A stretch of 64,000 bases of DNA from Palauibacter sp965207805 (GCA_965207805.1 OZ242312.1:3720001-3784000); one strand, 5' to 3'; numbered from the stretch's first letter, positions 23,025 to 32,081 are shown. Translations and numbers: made by a program. Notes: a model not told the origin generated them from the sequence alone.

Positions 23025-25760
23025 GTGGTGGCGTACGTCGGCCCCGGCGAGGACTTCGAGACGGAGCCGAACCTGTTCGAGTTGACCGTGCGCGCGCGGG
23101 ACGCCTTCGGATCGGAGGCGCGCGCCCGCGTCGTCGTGACGGTGACCGACGTGAACGAACTTCCCGAGGTGACGGCCTCGTGCGATCCGTGCACCGTGCC
23201 GCGCGGCGGCGAGGTGTGGCTGGAGGCGAGGGCAACCGACCCCGACGGCGACCCGCTCGCCTACGGCTGGAGCGCCGCGAAGGGCACCTTCAACGGATCC
23301 GTCAACGCCTCCTGGGCGGTCTGGAAGGCTCCGGACGAACTCGGGACGATGGCGATCCGCGTCGAGGTCTCCGACGGGCGGGGCGGCACGGCGTCGGCCG
23401 TGGTCGAGGTCGAGGTCGTGAACCGCGCGCCCGCGTTCGAGTCGCCGTCCTACTTCTTCCTGGTGCCCGAGAACGTGGACGGCCGGGAGCGCCCGGCCGA
23501 TCTCGACCGGGTGGCGGCCCTGGACCCCGACGGCGACGCGCTGAGCTACGAGATCGTGTCCGGCGACCGGCAGCGTTTCGCGGTTGGGGCGCTGGATGGG
23601 ACGGTGAGGTATATCGGTCCGGGCGAGGACTTCGAGACGCCGCCGAACCGGTTCGAGCTCGTGGTGCGCGCGCTCGACGGGTTCGGGGGCGAGGCGCGGA
23701 CGGAGGTCGCCGTCGAGGTGACCGACGTGAACGAGGCGCCCGAGGCGGCGGACGACGAGGTGGTGACGCCCGAGGACCGGGCCGTGACGGTGGACGTGCT
23801 CGCCAACGACACGGATCCGGAGGGGGACCGCCTGCACGTCCGGTCGGTCACGGCGGCGGCGCACGGGGCCGTGCGCCTCGTCTCGGGCGGGGTCGTGATC
23901 TACACGCCGGAGCGCGACTTCCACGGGGCCGACTCGTTCACCTACGTCGCCTCGGACGGGCGCGGCCTCAGGGACACGGCGACGGTCGCGGTGACGGTGC
24001 TGCCCGTCAACGACGCGCCGACGGCCATCGGCCGGGTCCCGGACCAGACGCTCGACGAGGGCGGAGCTCCGGTCGAAGTGGACCTGTCGCCGTACTTCGG
24101 CGACGTGGACGGCGACGCGCTGACCTACGGCGCGCGGTCGAACGACACCGGCGTGGTCGAGGCCGCGGTGGCGGGGGCGGTGCTCGTGCTGACGCCGGTC
24201 GTGTACGGCTCGGCGACCGTCACGGTCACGGCGTGGGACCCCGCGGGCCTGACCGCGAGCCAGAGCGTGCGGGTCGGCGTGAGCGACCGGCCGCAGCGCG
24301 CGGTCCTCGGGAACGTGCTGGCGGCCACCGCAAGGGGCCATCTGGCGAGCTTGAGGGCGGCGCTGGGCCGCAGGATGCAGGCACCTCCGTGCGAGGCGTC
24401 CCGGCTCGCGGTGATGGGCCGGTCCGTGCCGCTCGGGCGAACCGGGGCGGCGGACATGCTGAGAGGGACCTGGACCGGCGCCCGCTCGGCGGCGGCCGCC
24501 GCGCTGGGAATGGGCGAAGAAGGCCTCGATCCGTTCGGCGCCGTGCGCTTGCGGGCGGAACGGGGCGCGCCCACGGCGCTGGCGGCCAATGCGGTCCCGG
24601 AGACGGCGGAGCGCATGGAGGCCGCGCTCCGGTCGGTGCCCGCCCGGGCGCTCGGCGTCGCGGGCGGCGGGTCCGGCGCGGGCGCGGCGGACTTCCTTCT
24701 CGGCTGGGGCGGCTCGGAGCAGGACGGCGGGCGGTGCCGAGGGCGCGGCCGCTGGTCGCTCTGGGGCCAGGGGGACATCCAGAGGTTCGAGGGGACGCCG
24801 TCCGCGGACTCCGGCTACGACGGAGAGCTCTCGACCGCGTACGCGGGCCTCGACACGAGGCTGGGCGCGCGCTGGCTGGCCGGCGTGGCGGTCTCGCGGA
24901 GCAAGGGCGTGGGCGACTGGCGCGCGGGCACCTCGGAGGGACGGCTCACCCAGTTCATGACGGCCGTCCATCCGTACCTCCGGTGGGACGGCCGGTCCAC
25001 CTCGATCTGGGCCTCGGCCGGCGCGGGCAGGGGCAACGCCCGGAACGCGCGCGCGGCCGGAAGGACGGGCGCGAGCCCCACGACTCTCCGGCTCGGGCTC
25101 GTCGAACTCGAACAGCGCGCCGGAGCGCCGGGCGGGCTCGACTTCGCCTTCCTGGGCGACGCCGCGTGGGCCAGGCTCCGCACCGGGGACGGCGACGAGA
25201 CCATCGACCGGCAGGACATCGAAGTGAACCAGGTGCGGATCGGCTTCGACCTGTCGCTGCCCGTCCGGCTCGGCGGCCTGGAACTGACGCCGTCCGGCAC
25301 GGTGCACGCGCGCTTCGACGGCGGCGCGGGCCAGACCGGCGACGGCGTCGAGGTCGCCGGAGAGCTCCGGGCCGTGCTCGGCATCGTGCGTCTCGACGCG
25401 CAGGCCCGAATGCTCGTCCACCACACGGCGGAAGGCTACCGCGAGCGCGGCGCGGCGGTGACCCTCGCGCTCGGCGGGCAGGGCGACGAAGAAGGGTTCT
25501 CGCTCTCGGTCTCGCCGCGATGGGGCGGCCCGGCCCGCGCCTCGGGCGCGCTCCTGCGCGGTCCGCTCGGCGGGGGCCTTCGCGGCGGCGGGCCGGACCG
25601 GGATCGCTGGACCCTCGACGCCCGCGCCGGCTACGGCGTCAACCTGCCCGGCGGCCTGAGACTGGACCTACACGGCAGCTACGGTGACGCGGGCGGAGGA
25701 CCCGGGTTCGGCCTGAGCGTCGGGAGGCAGGCATCGGCGGCGGCGAAGTCCGAAGGATAG
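23025..25760 (+). pseudogene. Giant adhesin, C-terminal part (cadherin-like modules and autotransporter-type barrel)
   Basis: This frame continues the adhesin for 911 codons. It holds cadherin-like modules marked by VAYVGPGEDFETEPNLFELT and RYIGPGEDFETPPNRFEL, an Ig-like/VCBS-type segment (DEVVTPEDRAVTVDVLANDT, then DRLHVRSVTAA), a further module with DQTLDEGGAPVEVDLSPYFG, a linker, and a C-terminal region of about 340 residues. That last region has the alternating aromatic/small pattern of an outer-membrane autotransporter barrel (WSLWGQGDIQRFEG, TAYAGLDTRLGARWLAGVAV, then strands to the end). The GTG at 23025 is only the first start-like codon; in the intact gene this would be joined to the N-terminal repeats. 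Outer-membrane display of an adhesin is inferred. Confidence 0.75.
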
Positions 25761-25812
25761 GGTTCGGCCACGCCATCACCCCCTATGAGGTCGATCCCGT
25801 ACAGCCGACCGC

Positions 25813-26316
25813 TCATCGCGCGCGGCGGATCCCCGCGACAACCGCCAGTGCAATCGCCAGAGTCAGGCATAGCAAGGAAGCGACTCCCTTGAGCGACGTG
25901 AACAGCGACGCGGCGGCCACCTGCCCCGTGGAGATGTCGGGGTAGCGCGTCAGCATGAGCACGATCTGGATGTTCTCGCCCAGATCGATCAGCGCCGCCG
26001 CAACGGGCAGGTAGGCCAGCCTCCACCAACGCTCCGCGGGTCGGCACCGGTACACGAGTCCGGCCAGAAAGCTGGCGTAGAGGACCGGGAACAACGTGTC
26101 CAGGGTCACGCTGGCCCACGCATAGACGCGTCGCCCCGATTCGCCGTAGCCCTCCAGCGCGGCAAGAGCCTCGGCGTACGTGTAGCCATCCCGGACATCA
26201 AGCGTCTCGCCACCGATCGGCAGGGCCGGAAACACCGCCAGAAGGAGCACGAGGCCGGAGGCCATGGTGGCGCACAGCGCCAGCGTCCCGCTGCAAAACT
26301 CGAAGTACTTTCTCAT
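25813..26316 (-). CDS. Four-helix membrane protein of unknown function (element cargo)
   Basis: The 167-aa product starts MRKYFEFCSGTLALCATMAS and has four hydrophobic segments: GLVLLLAVFPALPIGG, TLDTLFPVLYASFLAGLVY, LAYLPVAAALIDLGENIQIV and SLLCLTLAIALAVVAG. The ATG at 26316 has AAGGG upstream; a longer in-frame start at 26394 lacks support. It lies inside the element, convergent with the adhesin gene, 53 bases from its stop. The central GENIQIVLMLTRYPD stretch is polar and may be a conserved loop. I do not recognise the family. Confidence 0.65.
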   Translation of the reverse strand: MRKYFEFCSGTLALCATMASGLVLLLAVFPALPIGGETLDVRDGYTYAEALAALEGYGESGRRVYAWASVTLDTLFPVLYASFLAGLVYRCRPAERWWRLAYLPVAAALIDLGENIQIVLMLTRYPDISTGQVAAASLFTSLKGVASLLCLTLAIALAVVAGIRRAR

Positions 26317-26641
26317 GACATCCCTTCGCGGGACACTGAATCCGGCGGGATGAGCCCGGTGGCGACATCCCGTGGTCTTCGCCGCACCCACCAAAGGTGG
26401 AAGCGGGGACTACGGAAGTCCAGCTTCGGGGATCTGCGGATATGGTGGCTCCACAACGGCTCCCGCACGCGGTTCGACAGGCCCGTGCGCCCCGCGCGGG
26501 AATCCCGCCGATTGACTCCCGTTTCCCCGCTTTGTCAGCTCGGTCCAGCAAGGTCCAGTACATCCGCAGGAAGCGCAGATCGTGCAGCCCTGTAAACAGT
26601 TAGACGACTTCCTGTCGGGATATTGGACTCTGGCGACCCGC
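26317..26641. other. Non-coding right end of the mobile element
   Basis: These 325 bases between the membrane-protein start and the right att core show no convincing gene. They include the 5' region of the membrane-protein gene and presumably the integrase arm sites of the right end. I found no strong repeat shared with the left end beyond the 7-bp core. Confidence 0.5.
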
Positions 26642-26648
26642 TGGGCCA
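26642..26648. repeat. attR core, direct repeat TGGGCCA
   Basis: Right copy of the 7-bp repeat bounding the element. Element sequence lies to the left (GGACTCTGGCGACCCGC), and hyuB codons resume directly to the right. It pairs with 17304-17310. Confidence 0.8.
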
Positions 26649-27036
26649 TCGTCGCCGCGTATCCGCGCACCGCCCCGTCCACGAAGAGAGGCTTGATGAC
26701 GTACAGATCCGGCAGGTGCTGGCCGCCCGAGCCGTAGGGGTCGTTGCAGATGAAGATGTCCCCGGGGGCCATGTCGTCGCGGAATTCCCGCAGCAACACC
26801 TCCATGACGTCCGGGAAGGAACCGAGTTGAACCGCCAGCGTCAGCCCCTGGGCGACAACCTGTCCGTGGCGGTCGCAGATGGCCGTGGAGTAGTCCATGG
26901 CATCGCGCACCACCGGCGAATAGGCGCTCCGCAGGACCACCAGCGCCATCTCGTCGGCGATCGACGACAGCGCGTTGCACACGACCTCGAAGGTGATGGG
27001 ATCGATCTTCCGGGTCATGGGCGGGTGTCGGGTCAT
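26642..27036 (-). pseudogene. hyuB-like hydantoinase/oxoprolinase B subunit, 5' part
   Basis: This is the start of hyuB: RKIDPITFEVVCNALSSIAD, then SAYSPVVRDAMDYSTAICD, PGDIFICNDPYGSGGQHLPD and RGYAATMA, after which element sequence begins. These are the usual HyuB N-terminal motifs. The ATG at 27036 overlaps the hyuA stop as ATGA, so the two subunits were translationally coupled. Reading through into the element gives an unrelated tail of about 80 residues to 26410. The rest of the gene is at 15971-17310. The two parts together encode 575 residues, a normal HyuB length. Confidence 0.88.
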
Positions 27037-29117
27037 GGACGCGTGTCCACGGCGATGTCGATGTTACCGAGCGCGTCGAGCCGCGCACGGCAGCCGGGCG
27101 GCACCACGCAGGTGGCGTCGTACTCCTCCACGATCACCGGTCCCTCGCGCCAGTCCGCCGTGAGGTCCGTGCGCGCCACCACGGCCGTCTCCAGCGTGCC
27201 GTCCGCCGGTCCGAAGTAGACGTCGCGCGGTGCGCCGAGCGTCGCGGGCGGCGGAGGCAGGAGGTGCCGGTTCGGCTCGGCCGCGTGCACGGCCACCCGG
27301 GCCAGCACCTTCACGTTCACGAGGTCCACGGGGTCGCCCTCCGACGGGTGCCCGTAGGTGCGCTCGTGTTCCCGGTCGAAGGCTCGCGCCATGGCCTGCA
27401 GGTCCGGTGTGCCGGGGGCGACGGGGACCGTGAGTTCGTAGGCCTGCCCCGCGTAGCGCAGGTCGGCCAGCCGCTCCACCGTCACCTCTTCGGCGGGGAA
27501 GCCGTCGGCGATCATGGCCTCCCGGGCCTCCGCCTCCAGGCTGTCGAAAGCCGCGGCCACCGTGTCCGCATCGGCGCCCTCGGCGCGAATCATGACCGTC
27601 TGGACGAACTCCTGCTCGGCATCGGAATAGAGCAGGCCCAGGGCGCTGAACACGCCCGGGACCGGCGGCACGAGGACCCGGCGGATCTGCAGGGCACGGG
27701 CGATCTCCACGCCGAGCACGGGCCCGTTGCCGCCGAAGGCCGCCAGCACGAAGTCCCGCGGGTCCCGTCCGCGGTAGGTCGTGACCGCCTTCACCGCCCG
27801 CGTCATGGTGGCGGAGGCGAGGGCGAGCACCCCGTGCGCCGCCTCCGCCACCGGGCGGTCCAGCGGCCGGGCCACCTTGTCCTCCAGGACGGCGAGCGCC
27901 TTCGCCGTGTTCAGAGGCAGGCTCCCGCCGACCAGGTAATCCGGGTTCAGGTAGCCGATGGCGACGAGGGCATCCGTGAGCGTCGGATCCACCCCGCCCA
28001 GGTCGTAGCACACCGGACCGGGCACCGCGCCGGCGCTCTGCGGGCCCACGCTCGTGTGCCCCACGCCGTCGACGCGGCAGATGCTGCCGCCCCCCGCGCC
28101 GATCTCGGAGACGTCCACGAAGGGGAGCTTGACCGGATAGCCGCCGCCCTTGATCAGCTTGCTCGACAGGTTGATGCCGCCGCCCACCTCGAACTCGGTC
28201 GTCTTGGCCGCCTGTCCGCCTTCGACCATGGCCGCCTTCGCCGTCGTGCCGCCCATGTCGAAGGAGATCAGGTTGTCGAGCCCCGTGCCACGGGCGAGGC
28301 GGGCGCAGGCCATGACGCCGGCGGCAGGCCCGGACTCCACCATGCAGGCGGGTTTGCGTCCGGCCGCCTCGACGGACATGACGCCGCCGCTCGACTGCAT
28401 GATGTGAACCGGGCAGTCGACGCCCAGATCCCGCAGCCGGTCCAGCAGCGTCTCCATGTAGCGCTCGACCACGGGGCCGATGTAGGCGTTCACGACGGCC
28501 GTACTCGTCCGCTCATACTCCCGGATCTCCGGTAAAATGTCGGAGGAGCAGGTGACATAGAGGCCGTTGGGGAACGCCTCCCGAAGGCGGGCCGCGACCT
28601 GCCGCTCGTGGGCCGGGTTGGCGTAGGCGTGGAGCAGGCTCACCGCCGCCGCTTCCACCCCCTCGCGCCGCAGTTCCGCCACGGCCGCGTCCAGGCTCTC
28701 CGGATCCAGTTCCCGGCGCACCGTCCCATCGGGACCCAGGCGCTCGTCCACCTCCCGGCGCAGGCGTCGAGGCACGAGCGGCGCGGGCTTCTCGTACTGG
28801 AGGTCGTACATGACGGGAATGCGCAGCCGCCGCATCTCCAGCACGTCGCGGAACCCCCGCGTCGTGATGAGGCCGGTTCGGGCGCCCTTCTGCTCGAGGA
28901 TGGTGTTGGTGGCGACGGTCGTGGCGTGGACCACCGAGGCGACGTCGCCGGGCGTGGCTCCGCAGTCGGCGAGAGCGGCGGCCACGCCCTCCGCGATACC
29001 GCGGCTGTAGTCCTCCGGCGTGGACGAGACCTTGCGGGCCACCATCCGCCCGTCGTCCCCGAGCAGGACCACATCCGTGAAGGTGCCGCCGACGTCCACG
29101 CCGACGCGGATTCCCAT
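27033..29117 (-). CDS. hyuA: Hydantoinase/5-oxoprolinase A subunit family protein (HyuA)
   Basis: The 694-aa protein begins MGIRVGVDVGGTFTDVVLL, the ATP-binding phosphate motif of the HyuA/actin-like ATPase fold. It contains HATTVATNTILEQKGARTGL, the central metal/ATP region FDMGGTTAKAAMVEGG, EIGAGGGSICRVDGVG and a C-terminal DUF with YDATCVVPPG. HyuA binds and phosphorylates cyclic amide substrates such as hydantoins or 5-oxoproline, and HyuB completes hydrolysis. I chose the ATG at 29117 (M-G-I-R); an upstream in-frame start at 29141 is less typical. The Shine-Dalgarno AAAGG sits in the loop of a hairpin (29119-29135). Its partner hyuB is disrupted, so HyuA may have no partner at present. 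Confidence 0.9.
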   Translation of the reverse strand: MGIRVGVDVGGTFTDVVLLGDDGRMVARKVSSTPEDYSRGIAEGVAAALADCGATPGDVASVVHATTVATNTILEQKGARTGLITTRGFRDVLEMRRLRIPVMYDLQYEKPAPLVPRRLRREVDERLGPDGTVRRELDPESLDAAVAELRREGVEAAAVSLLHAYANPAHERQVAARLREAFPNGLYVTCSSDILPEIREYERTSTAVVNAYIGPVVERYMETLLDRLRDLGVDCPVHIMQSSGGVMSVEAAGRKPACMVESGPAAGVMACARLARGTGLDNLISFDMGGTTAKAAMVEGGQAAKTTEFEVGGGINLSSKLIKGGGYPVKLPFVDVSEIGAGGGSICRVDGVGHTSVGPQSAGAVPGPVCYDLGGVDPTLTDALVAIGYLNPDYLVGGSLPLNTAKALAVLEDKVARPLDRPVAEAAHGVLALASATMTRAVKAVTTYRGRDPRDFVLAAFGGNGPVLGVEIARALQIRRVLVPPVPGVFSALGLLYSDAEQEFVQTVMIRAEGADADTVAAAFDSLEAEAREAMIADGFPAEEVTVERLADLRYAGQAYELTVPVAPGTPDLQAMARAFDREHERTYGHPSEGDPVDLVNVKVLARVAVHAAEPNRHLLPPPPATLGAPRDVYFGPADGTLETAVVARTDLTADWREGPVIVEEYDATCVVPPGCRARLDALGNIDIAVDTRP

Positions 29118-29118
29118 C

Positions 29119-29135
29119 CGTACGCCTTTCGTACG
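29119..29135 (-). promoter_or_regulatory. Inverted repeat with the hyuA Shine-Dalgarno in its loop
   Basis: CGTACG, CCTTT, CGTACG is a perfect 6-5-6 inverted repeat directly upstream of the hyuA start. On the mRNA strand the loop reads AAAGG, the probable ribosome-binding site, 7 bases from the ATG. It could be an operator or a hairpin that modulates initiation. Confidence 0.45.
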
Positions 29136-29151
29136 ATTCACGTAACCATTT

Positions 29152-29214
29152 CGCCCGCCGCGGGCACCGTCCCGCCCGCCGCCGGCACCGTCCCGCCCGC
29201 CGCGGGCTGTCGCC
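29152..29214. repeat. Three tandem 21-bp GC-rich repeats between hyuA and the VOC gene
   Basis: Three copies of a 21-bp unit starting CGCCCGCCGCGGGC lie at 29152, 29173 and 29194; the last diverges at its end. Copies 1 and 3 contain the inverted repeat GCCCGC-C-GCGGGC. They occupy the divergent promoter region of hyuA and the VOC-family gene. Confidence 0.6.
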
Positions 29215-29340
29215 CCGAACTGCAGACTGCATCAGATTCGGGAGCTTGACGATGTGCAAGTCCCGCGCGAACGCGGCAGCGCTTTGTCACGGGCTGCCAG
29301 GAGCGAGGCACCAGGAGGAGCAACGCATCAGGAGGAACAT

Positions 29341-29775
29341 GTGAAGGGTCCACCGAAGGGCTGGCCGAGAATCACCCCCGCGGTGTTCTACGACGACGCC
29401 GGGGCCGCGATCGACTGGCTGGCCGAAGCATTCGGGTTCGAGGTGCGGGAGCGAATCGAGAACGAACAGGGGCAGGTCGTGCATTCCCAGCTCTCGCTGA
29501 ACGGCGGCCTCATCATGGTCGGACAGGCGGGGCTCACGCCGGGCCGGACCTACCCCCGATCCCCGCGCGACGTGGACGGCGCGAACACGCAGTCGCTCAT
29601 GGTCTACGTGGACGACGCGGACGCGCACTGCGAGCGGGCGCGCACGGCCGGCGCCGCGATCACGACGGAACCGGCCACGCAGGACTACGGCGAGGACTAC
29701 TGGTCCGACCGAAGCTACGAGACCCGGGACCTCGAGGGGCACTACTGGTGGTTCGTCCAGCGACTGCGCGGATAG
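29341..29775 (+). CDS. VOC-superfamily (glyoxalase/bleomycin-resistance-like) protein
   Basis: The 144-aa protein follows the paired beta-alpha-beta-beta-beta plan of VOC proteins: ITPAVFYDDAGAAIDWLAEA and FGFEVRERIENEQGQVVHSQ in the first half, SLMVYVDDADAHCERARTAG and DLEGHYWWFVQ in the second. The last Glu of DLEGH is at the usual metal-ligand site. This subgroup (PhnB-like) includes uncharacterised dioxygenase-like and resistance-like proteins. The GTG at 29341 has a strong AGGAGG 5 bases upstream, so I chose it over longer in-frame starts at 29254. It is divergent from hyuA and lies 48 bases before the K+ channel gene. Confidence 0.85.
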   Translation: MKGPPKGWPRITPAVFYDDAGAAIDWLAEAFGFEVRERIENEQGQVVHSQLSLNGGLIMVGQAGLTPGRTYPRSPRDVDGANTQSLMVYVDDADAHCERARTAGAAITTEPATQDYGEDYWSDRSYETRDLEGHYWWFVQRLRG

Positions 29776-29823
29776 CGGACCCGGCATGCCGAACGTAGGC
29801 TGAACTCCAATCCGGAGTGGCCG

Positions 29824-30570
29824 ATGGGCGTGCGCGACAACATACGCGATATCGTGGAGGGCTCGGACACCGGGTCCGGCCGCTGGTTCGACAAGTGTGT
29901 TTTCTTCCTCATCATCGCCTCCCTCGTGGCGATGTCGCTCTCCACCCTCCACCAGTTGCCCCCCGCGTGGAGGGCGGCGCTCGCCGTTTGTGAAATCGTG
30001 ATCGTGGTTCTCTTTACCATCGAATACGTCCTGCGGATTGTCGCGGCCGAGCACAAATGGTCCTACGTCCGCAGCTTCTACGGCATCGTCGACCTCGTCG
30101 CTTTTATTCCGTTCTACCTCTCGCTCCTGTCTGTCGGAATCGACCTGCGGGCGGTTCGCGGACTGCGGTTGCTCCGCGTATTCCGGCTTTTCGAGATGGC
30201 GCGATACAGCACGGCCGTGACGAGGCTGGCGACCGCGGTGAAGTACGCGCGGAACGAAGCGCTGGTGTTCCTCTTCGCCACGCTGGTGCTGCTGTATATC
30301 GCGGCTCTCGGCATCCATCACTTCGAACACGAGGCCCAGCCCGAAAAGTTCGAGTCGGTGTTCCACAGCCTGTGGTGGGCGGTCGTGACACTGACGACTG
30401 TCGGGTACGGGGACGCTTACCCGGTCACCGTGGGCGGCAGAATCTTCACCTTCATCATATTGATCTGCGGGATGGGGATCGTGGCCGTGCCCGCCGGACT
30501 GGTCGCGACAGGCATGTCACGAGCGGTGGATGATGAACGGCGGGCCGGGCGGGCCGAGCCCGAGGGTTGA
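29824..30570 (+). CDS. Voltage-gated potassium channel (Kv/KvAP type)
   Basis: The 248-aa protein has a full six-helix Kv layout: S1 (WFDKCVFFLIIASLVAMSLS), S2, S3 (GIVDLVAFIPFYLSLL), a charged S4 with Arg every third residue (R109, R112, R115, R118, R121 in RAVRGLRLLRVFRLF), and S5-P-S6 with the selectivity filter TVGYGD at 192-197. No RCK or cyclic-nucleotide domain follows, so voltage is the likely gate. It sits in the inner membrane and conducts K+, with roles in membrane potential or osmotic balance. The ATG is preceded by GGAG 6 bases upstream. Confidence 0.93.
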   Translation: MGVRDNIRDIVEGSDTGSGRWFDKCVFFLIIASLVAMSLSTLHQLPPAWRAALAVCEIVIVVLFTIEYVLRIVAAEHKWSYVRSFYGIVDLVAFIPFYLSLLSVGIDLRAVRGLRLLRVFRLFEMARYSTAVTRLATAVKYARNEALVFLFATLVLLYIAALGIHHFEHEAQPEKFESVFHSLWWAVVTLTTVGYGDAYPVTVGGRIFTFIILICGMGIVAVPAGLVATGMSRAVDDERRAGRAEPEG

Positions 30571-30599
30571 GCCACCCGCGTTGAGCCAGACGCGTTGAG

Positions 30600-32081
30600 C
30601 TACGCGCCGAAGAGGGGGATCCGGAACACGCGCGCGAAAATCAGAATGCCGCACAGGCCCGTGAAGATGAGCAGGCTCAACCCTCCGAACCAGCGCGCGA
30701 ACCACGACGGGTAGAAGAGTTCGTCCTCCTTCGGGATCACCTTCAGGCAGAAATAGAGGTTGAAGAAGTAGATCACGGGCGCGACGAAGAAGGCGAGCGC
30801 CGAGGCGACGAGCACGAGGAACACGGGGCGCGGGTCGAACGTGATGTAGAGGACCGAAGCGACGAGCGAGTAGAACATCGTCATCCGGTAGATGTTGTAC
30901 TCGGAATTCCAGGTCCGGCGCCGTTCCGGATCGGCCCGATCCTCGGGCGATATCCCGTGCAGGCGCGCCGTCGAGCGGAAGAGGTTCCGGCAACAGGCGC
31001 CGACGATGCGGGGCCATCCGTCGAAGTAGTTGAAGGCGGTGGAATACGTGGCCGCGAGCGCGCCGAGCATGAAGATCATCATCATCCCCGGCCCCACGCT
31101 GAGCGTGAAGATGCCCGCGATCTCTCCCATGACGGCGCGCCCCTCGATCGGACTCGGATAGAGCCACACCGCGGCGAGGAGGACGAAGATCGCCGCGAGC
31201 ACGAAGGAGACGATGTGGCCGGTCCGGAAATCCCACAGCCCGATCCGGAACCAGCGCCGGCAGTACTCCCGCGCGTGCGGGGAGAGCCGCGCGGTGTCGA
31301 CCGCGAGGTCGGAGGCGGGCGAGGTGAAGGGGTCGAAGCGACGCGCGACGCCGGTCGCCTCGAGGTGGGGCCGGACCTTGCTCATGCCCGCGCGCTTCGC
31401 CTTCCCCCACTCCGACGCCTGCAGCGAGACGTCGATGCCGGTCGGCAGGAGGCCGAGGAAGCCCGCGATCACGAGCCACGACCCGTCGGGGATCTCGAAG
31501 AGGAAGAAGTGCCCCATCTCGGCGAGCGGCGCCGGCTGGACGATGTAGACCGCGACCGATGAGAGGACGAGGACGCCCGCGAGCGCCTTCGTCGTGTTCT
31601 CCACGGCCTTGTAACTGCCGCGGAGGATGATGGCGACGGAGAGCACGCCGAGCAGCGCCGCGTACGCTTCCAGCGGGACGGGAAGACCGAGGTATTCGCT
31701 GAACAGGTAGTAGAGCACGGCGGCCGCCGCGATCAGACGCCCCGCCTGGCCGATGGCGCACTGGATGAGCGTCGTCAACATCACGTACCAGAGCGGCCAC
31801 TTCCAGCGTGCCGTGGCATAGGCCTCGAGGAGGCTCTTCCCGGTGGCGTTGGTGAACCGGAAGGCCATCTCGAAGCCGTAGTACTTGAAGACGTAGGCGA
31901 CGGGCAGGCACCAGAGGAGGGCGTAGGCGAACCGGCCTCCGGCGGTGGGCGCGGTCACGACGTGGCTCGTGCCGATCCCCGTCATCATGAGGATCAGCCC
32001 GGGGCCGAAGTGAGCGAGCAGATCGCGCGGCCGCAGCGACGGGAGGGTGAAGTCCTCCGGATTCAATCCGTCGTCGGCCAT
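30600..32081 (-). CDS. Nramp-fold membrane transporter lacking canonical metal-site motifs (1)
   Basis: The 493-aa protein has about 11 membrane helices in the Nramp/APC fold. Helix 1 reads FGPGLILMMTGIGTSHVVTA, where Mn/Fe transporters have DPGN, and helix 6 reads GLLPTGIDVSLQAS instead of the MPHN motif. The typical metal ligands are therefore absent and the substrate is unknown. A cytoplasmic loop with WGKAKRAGMSKVRPHLEATG is characteristic. I chose the ATG at 32081 (MADDGLNPED); a GTG at 32099 is possible. The same frame is open far upstream to 33320, but that part lies opposite the next genes and looks like noise. A related protein is encoded at 42732-44006. Confidence 0.8.
   Translation of the reverse strand: MADDGLNPEDFTLPSLRPRDLLAHFGPGLILMMTGIGTSHVVTAPTAGGRFAYALLWCLPVAYVFKYYGFEMAFRFTNATGKSLLEAYATARWKWPLWYVMLTTLIQCAIGQAGRLIAAAAVLYYLFSEYLGLPVPLEAYAALLGVLSVAIILRGSYKAVENTTKALAGVLVLSSVAVYIVQPAPLAEMGHFFLFEIPDGSWLVIAGFLGLLPTGIDVSLQASEWGKAKRAGMSKVRPHLEATGVARRFDPFTSPASDLAVDTARLSPHAREYCRRWFRIGLWDFRTGHIVSFVLAAIFVLLAAVWLYPSPIEGRAVMGEIAGIFTLSVGPGMMMIFMLGALAATYSTAFNYFDGWPRIVGACCRNLFRSTARLHGISPEDRADPERRRTWNSEYNIYRMTMFYSLVASVLYITFDPRPVFLVLVASALAFFVAPVIYFFNLYFCLKVIPKEDELFYPSWFARWFGGLSLLIFTGLCGILIFARVFRIPLFGA

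Larger units (their letters stand above)
17304..26648. mobile_element. Integrated mobilizable element (about 9.3 kb) inserted in hyuB
   Basis: A tyrosine integrase at the left end, a MobC-like protein, a relaxase, an adhesin gene and a membrane-protein gene lie between two identical 7-bp sequences, TGGGCCA (17304-17310 and 26642-26648). The flanking DNA is one gene split in two: hyuB codons run up to each repeat and rejoin in frame when one repeat copy is removed (388 + 1340 = 1728 bases). No type IV secretion or replication gene is present, so this looks like an integrative mobilizable element that borrows a helper conjugation system. The crossover region is probably the 7-bp repeat. Confidence 0.88.

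Noticed and set aside
23010..23030. Programmed +1 ribosomal frameshift in the adhesin
   Set aside because: There is no slippery run, no rare-codon pause and no stimulatory hairpin I can identify; deletion between repeats is simpler.
23025..25687. Continuation of the adhesin N-terminal frame to a stop at 25687
   Set aside because: After 23020 it reads as Arg/Gly noise, while the +1 frame has cadherin-like and barrel sequence; the open frame reflects lack of AT-rich stops.
26410..26641. Extension of the HyuB N-terminal fragment into the element
   Set aside because: The residues after the att core are unrelated to HyuB and come from element DNA; any protein made would be an accidental fusion.
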